A stretch of DNA of 64,000 bases from Paralithodes platypus (lineage: Eukaryota > Arthropoda > Malacostraca > Decapoda > Lithodidae). Of the stretch, positions 1 through 58,925 are shown piece by piece. The stretch covers positions 42,457,946 to 42,521,945 of the forward strand of contig CM064495.1 in assembly GCA_032716605.1 (NCBI GenBank), written 5' to 3'. The notes under the pieces are model-generated. The model saw nothing but the letters and a program-made list of their open reading frames with translations, was not told the DNA's origin and made no database searches. Position 1 is the first letter of the stretch; every line of letters begins with the position of its first letter. The position numbers and the translations under genes were made by a program.

Positions 1-539
1 AAAGTCCAACCTAAGCTATCCTAATCTAATATAACATTGTTAGTCGAGTTGGCACTAGGTGTAATGATCTGGTTGAGATGTATGGTCACTCATTTGGAGA
101 ACATGAATATAGTATTGTAATAATTAAAGTTTAAGTAAATTCTATGACTTTTTGAAAATTCAGCCTCTTGTTAGTTTTTAATTCTGTACCATGCAGATTA
201 TTATTCAGGCTCTTTGTTATCAGTGTTACGATCAAGTTGTGTAAATATTTACAATTGGCAGCCGGAGTTTAGAAACAAAGAATATAATAATAATAATATT
301 TTATTATTTTTGTGTTAAAATTAATTGTAATTTTTCACATATTGCGATTCTGTTTTGCAATTTTTTGTGTTGAGACTGGTAAATGTTTTGTTTACTGTGT
401 TCAGCATGTATTTCAGTTAAGTTTTTTAGTTTCATATATTCTATTACATACATGTCTAATTACATTACAGTACATGAAATATGATATGATATCCCAAGTT
501 TGGATAATTAATTAATTAATTAAAAATCCCAAGTATGCA
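1..539. other. AT-rich 3' flank, no gene seen
   Basis: AT-rich sequence with short ATT/TTA runs. No open frame with recognisable protein similarity and no clear repeat boundary except the end at about 540, where the LTR-like repeat begins. Confidence 0.5.
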
Positions 540-1006
540 TTAAAATGTAAAACTTGCAAACTAAACAAACCAAAATTGGGACAAGGACAATATAAAGTCA
601 AATTAAATTATCAAAATCGCTATGTGGAAACAACGCTTACTAAAATGAAAATTATTAAATAAAAGAACACAATCCACCACATAGGGTGTACATTACTACA
701 TGAGCAAGTTAATCTGTTTCCCAAGCAAACTAATCGCACATATAACAACGCACTATCGTCACGTTAAAGGAAGTAGTCAAGTTTGGGAAGTCCGGGACGT
801 TCTGGCAAATTTGACTAAACTCTGCATGAATAAAGAAACTACATGTTAAATGTCAAAATATTATTTAAAATCAAATTTGCAACATGACAAGACATTAACA
901 ATAGTACAAAATACAAATATTGATAAGATATCTATACTATTACAAAATAATATATAAAATACAGTACTGTACAGCACTCACTAACGATAGTGCTATCGGG
1001 TAGGTA
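540..1006 (-). repeat. LTR-like repeat, copy 1 (Penelope-associated)
   Basis: Near-identical direct repeat of 1372-1832, starting TAAAATGTAAAACTTGCAAA and ending CTATCGGGTAGGTA. Only scattered substitutions and a small indel near the 3' end separate the two. It lies downstream of the Penelope-like reverse transcriptase in that element's orientation. Penelope-like elements are known to carry LTR-like terminal repeats and tandem partial copies. A partial copy in the opposite orientation lies at 61592-61825, so the sequence is a dispersed element part. Assignment to the Penelope element rests on adjacency only. Confidence 0.7.
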
Positions 1007-1371
1007 CCTGTAAGCATAGCATGCCTCAAGTGACCCCTATCAATAACTACCCTACAAATAACCTACATTTATAGCACAAATAAACTAAGGAAATCGCAAA
1101 AGTAAGCAATTGATACTATCGACAATGAATACATATAATATAAAGACAAATAATTGCAAAATATGAAGTAACAACAGATTTAAACAAAGAGTACTCTTTT
1201 AACAAGAACAATAAATTTTAAAAATCATCAATATTAATATTAATAATAATAATAATAATAATAATAAAGAAAAAAGAAAAAGATAAACAATAAATACAGA
1301 CAAAAAGTAAGCAGAGGTTATACAAGAAACTTCAAGTTAAAAATGCTTGATTAAAATTATTGATGTCAAAT
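1007..1371. other. spacer between LTR-like repeats
   Basis: AT-rich, with an (ATA)n microsatellite near 1231-1266. No coding signal was seen. It could be the remnant of a second, deleted element copy lying between the two repeats. Confidence 0.4.
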
Positions 1372-1832
1372 TAAAATGTAAAACTTGCAAATTAAACAAA
1401 CCAAAATTGGGACAAGGACAATATAAAGTCAAATTAAATTATCAAAATCGCTATGTGGAAACAACGTTTACTAAAATGAAAATTATTAAATAAAAGAACA
1501 CAATCCACCACATAGGGTGTACATTACTACATGAGCAAGTTAATCTGTTTCCCAAGCAAACTAATCGCACATATAACAACGCACTATCGTCACGTTAAAG
1601 GAAGTAGTCAAGTTTGGGAAGTCCGGGACGTTCTGGCAAATTTTACTAAACTCTGCATGAATAAAGAAACTACATGTTAAATGTCAAAATATTATTTAAA
1701 ATCAAATTTGCAACATGACAAGACATTAACAATAGTACAAAATACAAATATTGATAAGATATCTATACTATTACAAAATAATATATAAAATACAGTACAG
1801 CACTCACTAACGATAGTGCTATCGGGTAGGTA
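1372..1832 (-). repeat. LTR-like repeat, copy 2 (Penelope-associated)
   Basis: Second copy of the repeat at 540-1006. It ends at CTATCGGGTAGGTA, about 13 bp before the stop codon of the Penelope-like reading frame at 1846. The tight abutment suggests that the repeat is the element's 3' terminal region. Confidence 0.7.
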
Positions 1833-1845
1833 GAATTTTCTCATT

Positions 1846-2945
1846 CTAAATTAATTTTAGAATACAGTCACAATAATTGACCCTAAAAAGATTAAATTTA
1901 TGGAACAATTTACTTGCCTCAAAACCTCTGTCCACTAAGAGTCTGTATAGTAACCTAGCTCTAGCCCAAAAGTCATCTACTTTAGTGCAGATTTTACAAA
2001 ATCTTATTAATTGGGAATAAAAACAATTATAAGTTATTTTACTATCGATATTACTACTAGGGAAAGGAAAGTTTATTACGTTAAAATTAAAATCATCAAC
2101 TTTGTGATATACTTTAAGTATGCACTGTTCATTAACAATCTCTATATTTATATCAAGAAAATTTTCAACTTTATAATTTATGTTACATTGTGTGAGGGGA
2201 ATAGAATTAGGGTAAATAAGTTTAGCAACTTGATTAAAATTTAACAAATTGCAAACAAGAATATCATCAATATATCTACTATTATTACTTAACAGTTTAG
2301 CAAGTGCTAATTTTTCTGGAATTTTATTTTCTTGCTACTGTCAACTAAGTCTTTTATATATTTAAATTCTAAAGCAAGCAAGAATAAGTCTGCAATTAAA
2401 GGGCTAGCATTTCCACCCATAGGAATTCCTAATATTTGTTTGAAAATGTACGGCCCGAATCTAACATAAGTATTGAAAAGGAGGAATTTAAGGGCATCTT
2501 TAAGTTTAGTTCTATCAAAATATACAGAACTAGTGGGAGTAGAGCTAAGTGATGCATTATTAAAATATGTATAAACATTTATGAAATAATTACCATTCCT
2601 AACGAACCTGTCAAAGTGCAAATCTATAATAAAGCAAAGCTCTGAATATACTAAATCTAAAGGCAAATTGGTATACAAAGTTGAAAAGTCGAAGCTATGT
2701 ACCGAGGTAACTTTCGGCATGGTATTTATTTTATCAATAACTTCTAACGAATTGTCAACACTCCAATAATAGTTAATGCCAGTTCTTCTCATGATGGTAT
2801 TACAATATCTTTTATGAGTACTTTTAATGTATTTTAAGCAATTTACGACTTGTTCTGATAGAGTTTTAGTGGTAGCAAATTTTGCTCCGGCAATAAAGCG
2901 ATATTTATAAGGTCTTTTATAGTTGAAATTATTTATATTCACATA
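1846..2945 (-). mobile_element. Penelope-like retroelement, RT fragment with one frameshift
   Basis: Reading on the minus strand from about 2942, the protein shows Penelope-like reverse transcriptase landmarks: YKYRFIAGAKFATTK, GINYYWSVDNS, SFDFSTLYTNLP and GIPMGGNASPLIADLFLLAL. The frame ends near 2307. A neighbouring frame continues with KLALAKLLSNNSRYIDDILV, which holds the YxDD-type catalytic motif, and runs to a stop at 1846. One frameshift in an A/T-rich stretch near 2310-2325 therefore separates the fingers/palm from the catalytic half. The N-terminal part is missing beyond 2945. No GIY-YIG endonuclease domain follows the thumb region before the LTR-like repeat. It is a dead copy, and the family assignment is confident. 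Confidence 0.88.
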
Positions 2946-4140
2946 ATATCAGCATTCCAGGATTCAAATGCCGTTATCAGTTTTCCAATCTCTGTCTACT
3001 GAAGGTTCTAGGCTACAGTATATGAATGGGAAAGATGGTATTATTGTTGTGCACAATGCTCTGCATTGAACAGGTTTTAAGCCAACTATGATGAATCCAA
3101 CATTTTAATTATGCCTTGATTGATATTAATTAAACATTAGTGTGATATGGATACTATGCCACAGATCTACAGGTTGTCCAAGGCATCTATATAATTTCTA
3201 TTCCAAGGATGTATTTTTATACTTAGTCTCTAAATTATGTTTTAGTGTTATACATACTTATATTTTCATTATGACCTTCCATTTAAATATATGTGATAGA
3301 ATTTGTTATTACATTGGTTTACAAATACTTATGGCAATGTGGAGAATGAAGTTGTGTGTTTATACTCTACTGTTTGTTTCCAAATGTATCTAGCACAATC
3401 ATATTCAAAAGTATAATTACAAAATTGTACAGTATTATATATTTGTTTTTATCCTGAACCAATAACCAGACCTATGAGAGTTCCTTATGGAGCTCAGTGG
3501 TCTGGTTACTCTGCTCTACATAACTAACTAACAACCAATAATAATGCTGAAAAATGTTAGCCTATACTGTACTGTACTTACAAATATTCTTTCACACAAA
3601 GTTGTGCTTGTGCTAGCTAAGAAATCAGGGATAAAAAGCATTAGAGAATGCTTGTTGACATCCCAAATATATTACTGGAGCTGCAGGGGGCACAAGCATG
3701 GCATCCTGTGCACTGGGAGGCAATTGCCATCCACACTTAATTCATACAAAATATCAATCAAAGTACATCCTAACTAGTGTAACAAACATTGCTAACGCAC
3801 TTCTAAACCGACCAAATGTAACTTGGAACTCACTAGTAAGGTCTAGTCGTCAAGAGAAGAACGACAAGATTTACACGAGCACAAAATTAAAACTTGTGAA
3901 CCGAGCGAGTGCCTTCCAAGGGAGGGAGAGTCAAGCGAGAGAGAAGCGTCAGGATGCCACTTGTTGACAACAGACGCATGGGAAGCGCATGGTAACTCAT
4001 CAGCTGAAATTAATTAACGTACAGGTACAGTATTTAGAGATTTGTTTTCCCTCTTTATTATCATTTATACTATTTTATAATTTTTCCTATTGGCAAATGT
4101 TCAAAAGATGTCCCATAGATATTTTCCCTGTGTCGCCTAT
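2946..4140. other. anonymous flank, no gene seen
   Basis: No coding frame with recognisable similarity. A tRNA A-box-like stretch (GAGCTCAGTGG followed by TACTCTGCTCTA) near 3490-3518 may be a decayed SINE head, but no B box follows. A purine-rich stretch at 3900-3950 is low complexity. Confidence 0.4.
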
Positions 4141-4569
4141 TAACCCTTAAAGAGCGGCGCTCGACTTAAGTCGTGCACCAATTTGCAGCAAGTTAGGAGC
4201 ATTATTAAGGCTTTTAAGGGGTTAAAATCGAGTGCAAATGGCCGGGAGAGCAGCGGGCCAGACAGCCGACTCCCAGGGCTTACCGCCGCCCATTAACTCA
4301 TGTTCCCTGTGTTCTCGAGAGGCCGGCAGTGTAGCCAGTAGTGAGCATAGCTGGGAAAAATATACCGATATATGCTAAACTTCCATGTTCGTGGCACCAC
4401 TGCAAGAGAACCACGAGTGCTACGTAGCTCGTTCTGGTCTCATTTTGAAGCTTTTAGTGCCTAGTTTTTTGCTAAATATTTTTGTTTTCATGCAGATGCT
4501 TGATTTATCATGCAGGAGGGCCTGAATATGCCCAAATGAGCCCAAAACACCCCGCTAGACAAGGGTTAA
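4141..4569 (-). mobile_element. TTAA-flanked MITE, piggyBac-like (family 1)
   Basis: Begins TTAACCCTTAAAGAGCGG and ends CCCCGCTAGACAAGGGTTAA. This gives imperfect terminal inverted repeats starting CCC next to TTAA on both sides, the signature of piggyBac-type insertion. The interior is non-coding. The segment around 4496-4540 (ATGCTTGATTTATCATGCAG) matches 30185-30215 in inverted orientation, so a second family member lies at 30133-30562. No transposase is present; the element would need an autonomous partner. Confidence 0.72.
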
Positions 4570-5724
4570 GATGGTTCTATTTTTCTTGGAAGGCGTATGG
4601 GGTCTTCCAGCTTAGCCATTGGGCTATTAGAGCCATAGAAGATTAATGGCACTACGTCATTCGACGTAGGGGCCACTAATAAATTTCTCTCCGTGTTCGG
4701 CAGGTTTGAACATTCGCGCTTCCCTGGATTCGGCTGATTTTTTTTATTTTCGTGATTTTCTCATACTCATAGCTCCTCAAATAAATGGCCTAACCTAGGT
4801 TAGTCATATAACAAAATGCAGGACTCGGTGTTATCTTGCGAATGGTGAAGCCTAGATCACACACCAATTCAGCTTGTTTACTTTCATTCAACTATTGATT
4901 ATGGATTATTGATTAAATGATTATGTATCATGTTTATTATAGATTATTGATTTATTTCACTATTTTAACCATTCTTAAGTCACTGTCTACTACTTTCATG
5001 TATCATTTCGGACTAAAGAAAATTGATTGCTTTGGGCACGAGTCAGCTGACTAACTGTGTGTGTGTGTGTGTGTCTGTGATTATTGTGTGTGTGTGTGTG
5101 TCTGTGTGTACATTATTGATAAAAGTACTGTACAATATAAATAATCTGCTAATATCGCTCACACACATAATTTTATTATACTTACAAATATTGATAGATA
5201 AAACTCTTCATTGGTATTTATACAAATTTATTACCACTTATCATACATAAAAGACACAAAAATCTCAAAGCAAAGGTACAGTAGCTACTTTGATCATACA
5301 CAACTAGCAATCTAATTTAATAAGCTTTATATTTGTCTTGCACCTATTATTATTGAAACCTGGGTCCTTAGATTAGCACATTCAATTCAATCAGGACTAT
5401 TTATTTTATTGAACATATCACCATGAATAAACAACTTAGTAGCCTACAGTTAAAACAAAAGTATTTGTCTTATTTCTGGGGTTAATCACTATACTTTACA
5501 TAATTATAAACTTATAAAGTTCACACTCATCATTTAAAGTGTATAAAACCTGATCTCTGTAGGCCTATAATGTACTTATTGTTTCATTAGCTGCTCTTTC
5601 ATCATAGAAAAGGAAAAATGTGAGTTGGAGATAGGTAATAAATTTAAAAAATACAAAACATAAATCTCTTATGCCAAAGCCAGTTTTTAACTTTACTTGT
5701 GATGTCACTGCAGTCAGCCTTACA
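4570..5724. other. anonymous AT-rich flank with (TG)n
   Basis: Contains an interrupted (TG)n microsatellite at about 5058-5108. No supported gene or element boundary was seen. Confidence 0.5.
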
Positions 5725-5990
5725 TAGCCAGTACTTGATAGCGATTAATTTATTTAATTAAATTCATTGACGTCCTTCATATACTGTACCATCTTTCCTT
5801 ATGTAACACTTCTATCCACTTTATCTTAGCTATTTCACCAATGTTTACCTTCTTCCCTATTCACCAGTACTTAAAAGCGATTTATTTATTTATTTAAATC
5901 TGATTGTTGTCCTTCAAATACCGCATCCTAATCCCTTCCGTCATATTTCCCTTTACCAGCCTTATGAGGGCCCCGGCCCAATAGGCTGAC
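5725..5990. repeat. imperfect tandem duplication, about 140 bp unit
   Basis: The stretch CAGTACTTGATAGCGATTAA with following sequence near 5727-5800 is repeated in diverged form as CAGTACTTAAAAGCGATTTA near 5871-5945. Both contain a T-rich run and a TGTCCTTCA(T/A)ATAC motif. It is old and non-coding. Confidence 0.5.
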
Positions 5991-7063
5991 AAATTACATC
6001 TTTCTCTCTCTCTCTTACATGGCAACCTTGTTGTGTACCAGGTTTTACCAGACCTTGTCCTTTTGTGATTTTATTTTGTTATTACTGTTGTGGTAATCTT
6101 TTAAGGTTTATTGTTTTGTTGTGTTGACGTCCCGTGAGCGAAGCGAACGGGATGTCAAGTCATTCTTATTAATTTCAGTTACTGTCCCCTTCTTTTACAT
6201 GTTCATTGTTTTTCATTTTTACAGCCTATGAGGGCCTCACCCCCAATAGGTTAACAAAATGTTCTTATTTGTATCAGATGGAAAAAAAGTGGTTTATTCA
6301 GCTTAGGAATGGCATCTTGTATTATAATCAAGGGGTTGATAATTATGTATAGATTGTGATATTCTTGTTAACTCTTAATCAATTATCTTACATACCTTAG
6401 GAAGACAGTGTGATGAAAAGGTTTTGTTATACTGTAATAAGGTTACTTGAGAATGTAGCCATTTTATATATATATTATTATTTTTTTTTGTATATGGTAG
6501 ACATTATAGCATAGCTGCCTTATTGCAATTTAGCAAATATAGAAGCATATAGAAAAGTACAGAAAATGGAAGCAGTTTACTAAAATATTAAGAATGAAAT
6601 GTTTTAAAAGTATATTGTCAGAGCTAATGCTACCTTATTTGTCATATCCCATCCTTATTGTCTTTAACATTATTAGGCCGCAGAAATTGTCCTTCATAGT
6701 GAGAAATCTATACAGTATGTTAAAGGATAGCATTCTTTTCAGTGTGTGTGTGGCTATCATGGTGTAAACTACGGAATGTAGGTTTTGTGTTTATACAATA
6801 TTATTAAAGTTCTATTATATATTCAGCATAAAAATAGGTTGCAATGATTACCAAACAAAGCAGTCATCTACAATTTACTGATCCTCAGTATTAGTATTGT
6901 CATTGTTTTTACGAACCTAGCCCTTGTGTGCACCGAGATTAATTTTCCGACAGTGCAGCAGATATCTAGGGCAACATTAATTCCTACCTGTTCTCCATCA
7001 GGTAAATTAAACCTGGGTGTATGGCTACATTAACAACCCAATATAATAGGTGTCTTTTCTTCA
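5991..7063. other. anonymous flank
   Basis: No gene seen. Two short related stretches (CTTATGAGGGCC...CCCAATAGG near 5960 and CCTATGAGGGCC...CCAATAGG near 6226) flank a 10 bp imperfect hairpin at 6126-6156 (GACGTCCCGT / ACGGGATGTC). Confidence 0.4.
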
Positions 7064-7480
7064 TTTAATAAAATAATTTATTAACTGTAAATTTTAACAC
7101 AATCTCAGCAAAATATGTAATCCTCGCATGGTCAATTTGCAGGACAAAAGGTTACCCCGGACATTAACAACGCAAAAAAAAAAAAAAAAAAAAAACAACA
7201 AGGCAAGGAACATACGTTAGCTTTGAATCTGTTAAATTCAATAAAAAAAGAAGTAATATAAAGTAGTTTATTATTAAAAGATCTGTGCATGCCAGACATG
7301 AGTGAGCCTTGTTGACCCAAAGGCAGCACTGCAAGTGGTGGAGTCAGAAGAAAAACCCCAACTGCCATCACAGCAGTTATGTGGGAGTACCCCCGGCTCC
7401 AGCCCTCGTGTTACCTCCAGATATTTTGATGTATGGTTCATAGTGGCACTTTGTGGGGCCACTGTTAGGTATAGGTCTCC
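7064..7480. repeat. dispersed repeat A, copy 1
   Basis: Shares an ordered series of blocks with 18222-18590: AATTTATTAACTG, TGTAATCCT(C/A)GCAT, CAATTT...GGACAAAAGG and CAGCAGTTATGTGGGAGT. It is interrupted by a poly(A) run at 7172-7193. Non-coding. Both copies lie next to the 3' tail of the (AAC)n LINE type, so this may be part of a composite repeat. Confidence 0.6.
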
Positions 7481-7514
7481 TTCACTATCCGATGCCACAA
7501 TTTATGTTATAATT

Positions 7515-8038
7515 GTTGTTGTTCCCCAAGCTGCCTGGCCGAACAGCCCCAAGGCCCCAGGCAAGGCCAAGGCCATAACCTAGCGCCCCCAAAGAACCCT
7601 CCCTGCCGACCACAATAAAGCCTGGGTGACCGAAGCCACTCCATGGCGGGGAGCTGAGGAGGGTGCGGAAACGCCCGGGAAACAAAGCCCCACCCAGGGC
7701 CCTGTGCCCCTCTGCAATTATGAAGAGAAAGTTGAGGGGCAAAGGAAAAATGTGACGCTTTGGCTTCCAATCTTGGTAGATTGGGAGGTCAATCCACGTT
7801 AGAGACGCTGTCACTTGAGGTCTAGAAAATATATAAGTAAAAGGAACAGTCAGAGTAAGCTATGGGTATGGCAGAGATTGCTCAGTTCTCACTCTGATAG
7901 ACCAGCCTATCACCAATTGACTAGAACCCAATCCTCAGCATCAGCTAGGAAAGGCCCTAGAAAGCTGCCTTTGGCGGGGGGATAGCTCCCCTATTTCAAC
8001 CCCTTTCGGGGATGGGCACCCGCCCTTTATAATTTATA
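7515..8038 (-). mobile_element. non-autonomous retroelement with LINE-type 3' tail, 11 bp TSD
   Basis: Flanked by an exact 11 bp duplication, ATGTTATAATT, at 7504-7514 and 8039-8049. Read on the minus strand it ends GGGGCTGTTCGGCCAGGCAG followed by CTTGGGGAACAACAACAA. This is the same 3' terminus as the (AAC)n LINE at 12261-14304. The upstream part (about 480 bp) bears no resemblance to that LINE's coding region. It is either a SINE that borrowed the LINE tail or an internally deleted LINE that kept its 5' and 3' ends. The sequence shows the TSD and tail directly; the mechanism is inferred. Confidence 0.75.
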
Positions 8039-8541
8039 ATGTTATAATTATAGGTGTTTGTGTTTGTTTTTGCTTTTTCTGGTCCGAGAACGCATCTCTG
8101 TTTACCCTATTAATATTAAGGTTCGCTATACGATTTTTCTATTTAAGATCGGGTTATCAGGAACATAACCCAATCATATATGGTTACCACCCAGATAAAT
8201 ACTGGACACTGCTTGTGCTTGTCTCTTTATAATGGAGCTAGGTGCTCTCACTTAACTGCAATGTTGCAGTGGAATTCTTTTATATTGTAGTTTGTACACT
8301 TAATGGCTAAGGAAGATTTAAAATACAGTTGCCTTCTTCCTTAAAGATTTTGTCATTAGTTATTTGTTTAGAACTATGAACCAAAGTAATTACCAGTACC
8401 ATTCCAACCAGAGAAACTTACTTTACAGCTTAAGTGTTCTGTCTTCCAGAAATCAACTCTGTCTTAGTGATCTAATGGTCAAGGAAGTTTAAATATTCAG
8501 AATGGTAATCCCATTAACCTCTCCAGTACAATGACTCTAAT

Positions 8542-8547
8542 TTTATT
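8542..8547 (-). terminator. candidate poly(A) signal of the EF-hand gene
   Basis: TTTATT on the plus strand reads AATAAA on the minus strand, about 260 bp downstream of the stop codon at 8808-8810. It is the first canonical hexamer I find in that direction. Position is plausible, but no transcript evidence is available here. Confidence 0.45.
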
Positions 8548-8807
8548 TGACTGCAGCTAACTAGACGATTGTATTCAGTTTGGCAATTACCTCTCGAAGT
8601 AAAAGGGGCAAATCTATCACAATTAGCTTTTTGGCTTCCACAGGTTCTTTCTAAACCACATACAGCAGTTTAATAATAGCTAGAATATAATGAAAAATGT
8701 TGCCAGAGTACAGTATAGAAGTCTTTTTACTTGATGGAGCAATGTTGAAGGCAGATTTAGTTTCTTTAGTCCACAAAGACCACCAGAAGATAGAGTGATT
8801 ATTGCAT

Positions 8808-56784
<47,977 letters not shown>

Positions 56785-56815
56785 AACTACTATACACCAC
56801 ACAGATACAAGAGCA

Positions 56816-56850
56816 ACTGACTCCCGGCCCCACAGGACTCCACTATAAAC
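56816..56850 (-). promoter_or_regulatory. core promoter: TATA-like element and TCAGT initiator
   Basis: On the minus strand TTTATAG begins 31 bp upstream of the A in TCAGT (56816-56820), the classic arthropod TATA-to-Inr spacing. A GC box (GGGGGCGGG, plus-strand 56874-56882) and a CCAAT motif (plus-strand ATTGG at 56940-56944) lie further upstream at about -55 and -125. This predicts a 5' UTR of about 34 nt without an intron. Confidence 0.55.
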
Positions 56851-56949
56851 TCTCACCCTCATGCGCTCCCCAGACCCGCCCCCTTTACACTGTACCCTTA
56901 TCAACATCCCACCAATTCATTACATAATTTTGCTATTTTATTGGCTATT

Positions 56950-57322
56950 TCACATACATATCAGATATATTACATTAGGGGTTTGACACAGGTGTATTTT
57001 TAGCACTGCAAGGGGTGAGGGAGTTGTTATAGCTCTAATGTACAAGTCATGTCGGTGGATGCAGAGGTGGATTGGCGAGTGATGGTGCAGGGGACCGCAA
57101 GATTAAAACTTAATCTGGCAACATTTGTTTTTTGTTTTGTTTTGCTTGTTTTACCTCATTATTCTTCTCTATCGTGGATATGCATCTGTATTACATTGAT
57201 GAATACCAGTACAGAAAAAATTAAAGGATAAATGAGCTACTAACCGGTAAAATCCACCATACATGATTATCCAAAATTTACAACATTACTGTAGTATGCT
57301 ACAGGTGTAGCCTATATATATA
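56950..57322. other. 5' flank, nothing recognised
   Basis: No element boundary or coding similarity was seen. Confidence 0.4.
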
Positions 57323-58434
57323 TTTTTTTTTTTTTTTTTTTTTTAAAGAGACAATGAACGGAGGAAGGAAAAACACAGATAACACAAAAAGGTCCATGTG
57401 CCTAAAGGCATCCTCCATTCATAAAATGTTTGTAACAACTGGATTTAAACATTTGTAGATTGTAAGTTTGTGGAAAGCAATTCGAGGGAAGTGTATTCCA
57501 AAGAGTAGTAGCTCTGGGGATAAATGAATTCTGATAAGCAGAAGTTCTGCATTGTGGAGGAGAAAGTGTAAATTCATGGGCGCTCTCAGCTGCCCTAGTT
57601 CTACGGGGAAAGATGTGGAGAGGCGGCACAATTGAAGCAAGTTCCTCGGAACAATTGCTGTGAAAATATCTAGAATAATGCAAGGGATGCAACGTTTCTT
57701 CGTATGGCTAATGTAGGAAGGTCCTGTGTGATTGCAGGGTTATTGATTAATCTAATAGCTTTATTTTGAATTTTGTCCAACTGCCTCAATGCAACCACTC
57801 CACTTCCACCCCACAGAGGTGAACAGTAATCCATCTGAGAACGCACATGACTTTTATATATTACGGCCAACTGCTCGTCAGTGAAGAATTCTCGAACTCT
57901 GTACAGGAGTCCCAGTTTTTTAGAGGCATTCTTAGCAATGCTTCTAACATAATGTGTCCAGCTCAAGTTAGTAGTTAATGTTACACCGAGAATGTCAATA
58001 CTAGGGGAAGTGGGAATATTTACATCATTAAAAAATATATGGGAGTCAGTGAGATTCTGTCGGTTAGAAAATTGAATGTACTTGGTTTTCTGTGCATTAA
58101 AGGAAACTAGATTCTCTTGTCCCCATTCATTAATTCTAGAAAGGTCCTGGTTCAGAGAAATTGCAGTGTTTATTTTTGAATTTATAAGATCGGGTTGGGT
58201 GAAAGAATTGGTAAATGTGAAGGAACTGTGGAGTGTTGAGTCATCTGCGTAGGAATGTATTGGATTATGAGTGGTAGATATGAGATCATTGATATGAATG
58301 AGGAACAGAGTTGGGGCCAAAATTGATCCCTGGGGAACACCAGCATTTATTGAGTTAAATTGAGAATAAAGGCCATCTACCATTACACGTATTTTTCTGT
58401 TATGAAGATAAGAAGAAATTAGTATTGTTGTCAA
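57323..58434 (-). mobile_element. poly(A)-tailed non-LTR retrotransposon, copy 2, 5'-truncated
   Basis: Same family as 16584-17848 and nearly identical to it base for base. T run at 57323-57344 (poly(A) on the minus strand). A frame from 58434 contains SSYLHNRKIRVMVDGLYSQF, GVPQGSILAPTLFLIHINDL, HSYADDSTLHSS and RSQMDYCSPLWGGSG. One small deletion near 57670 shifts the frame before the C-terminus, KSSCYKHFMNGGCL. Truncated a little downstream of the break in copy 1. Confidence 0.9.
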
Positions 58435-58925
58435 TGTAACTTAATTAGTATTTTATTTAATTCACGCGAGATTTTCATAGTTGTAGTAGGTGGTAGCTAG
58501 CTTAGGGGTCATGCAGCAGTAGAAGAATGCCTGGATATAATATGAAGAGCCCTTAGCAACAGAAGAATTGGAAAGATCTCAGGATATAATAGTATACCAG
58601 ACAATCCGCCTTACACTCTCTTCTCACACAGTCACTTTCATCCATTATACTCACGCAGACGATAATGAGACGTACCGTGGGTATAGCGTTATGCGGCATC
58701 TGTAGTTCATGTGTTTGCACGCCCATCAAATAATGCAATTAAATTAGTTGTGACGGGCGGCGGCGTGGGGTGCATGATTGTTCATAATATAAATAACCAT
58801 ATGCGTGTCAGCTGATTTATGAATGTATATTAATTATATACTGTACAATAATAACTGCATATCCACCATTTTATGCAAAGCAAATTTCATTTATAAATTG
58901 ATCCTGGTGGTTATATACAATATGC
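58435..58925. other. 5' flank, nothing recognised
   Basis: No repeat or coding similarity was recognised. Confidence 0.4.

Noticed and set aside
7132..7371. Phe-run protein across the A run at 7172-7193
   Set aside because: It is created by a poly(A)/poly(T) tract within a dispersed repeat.
56785..56907. Upstream in-frame ATG extending the EF-hand protein N-terminus by 41 residues
   Set aside because: It lies upstream of the predicted transcription start and would replace a presequence-like N-terminus with sequence that looks like promoter DNA. Kept only as an alternative.
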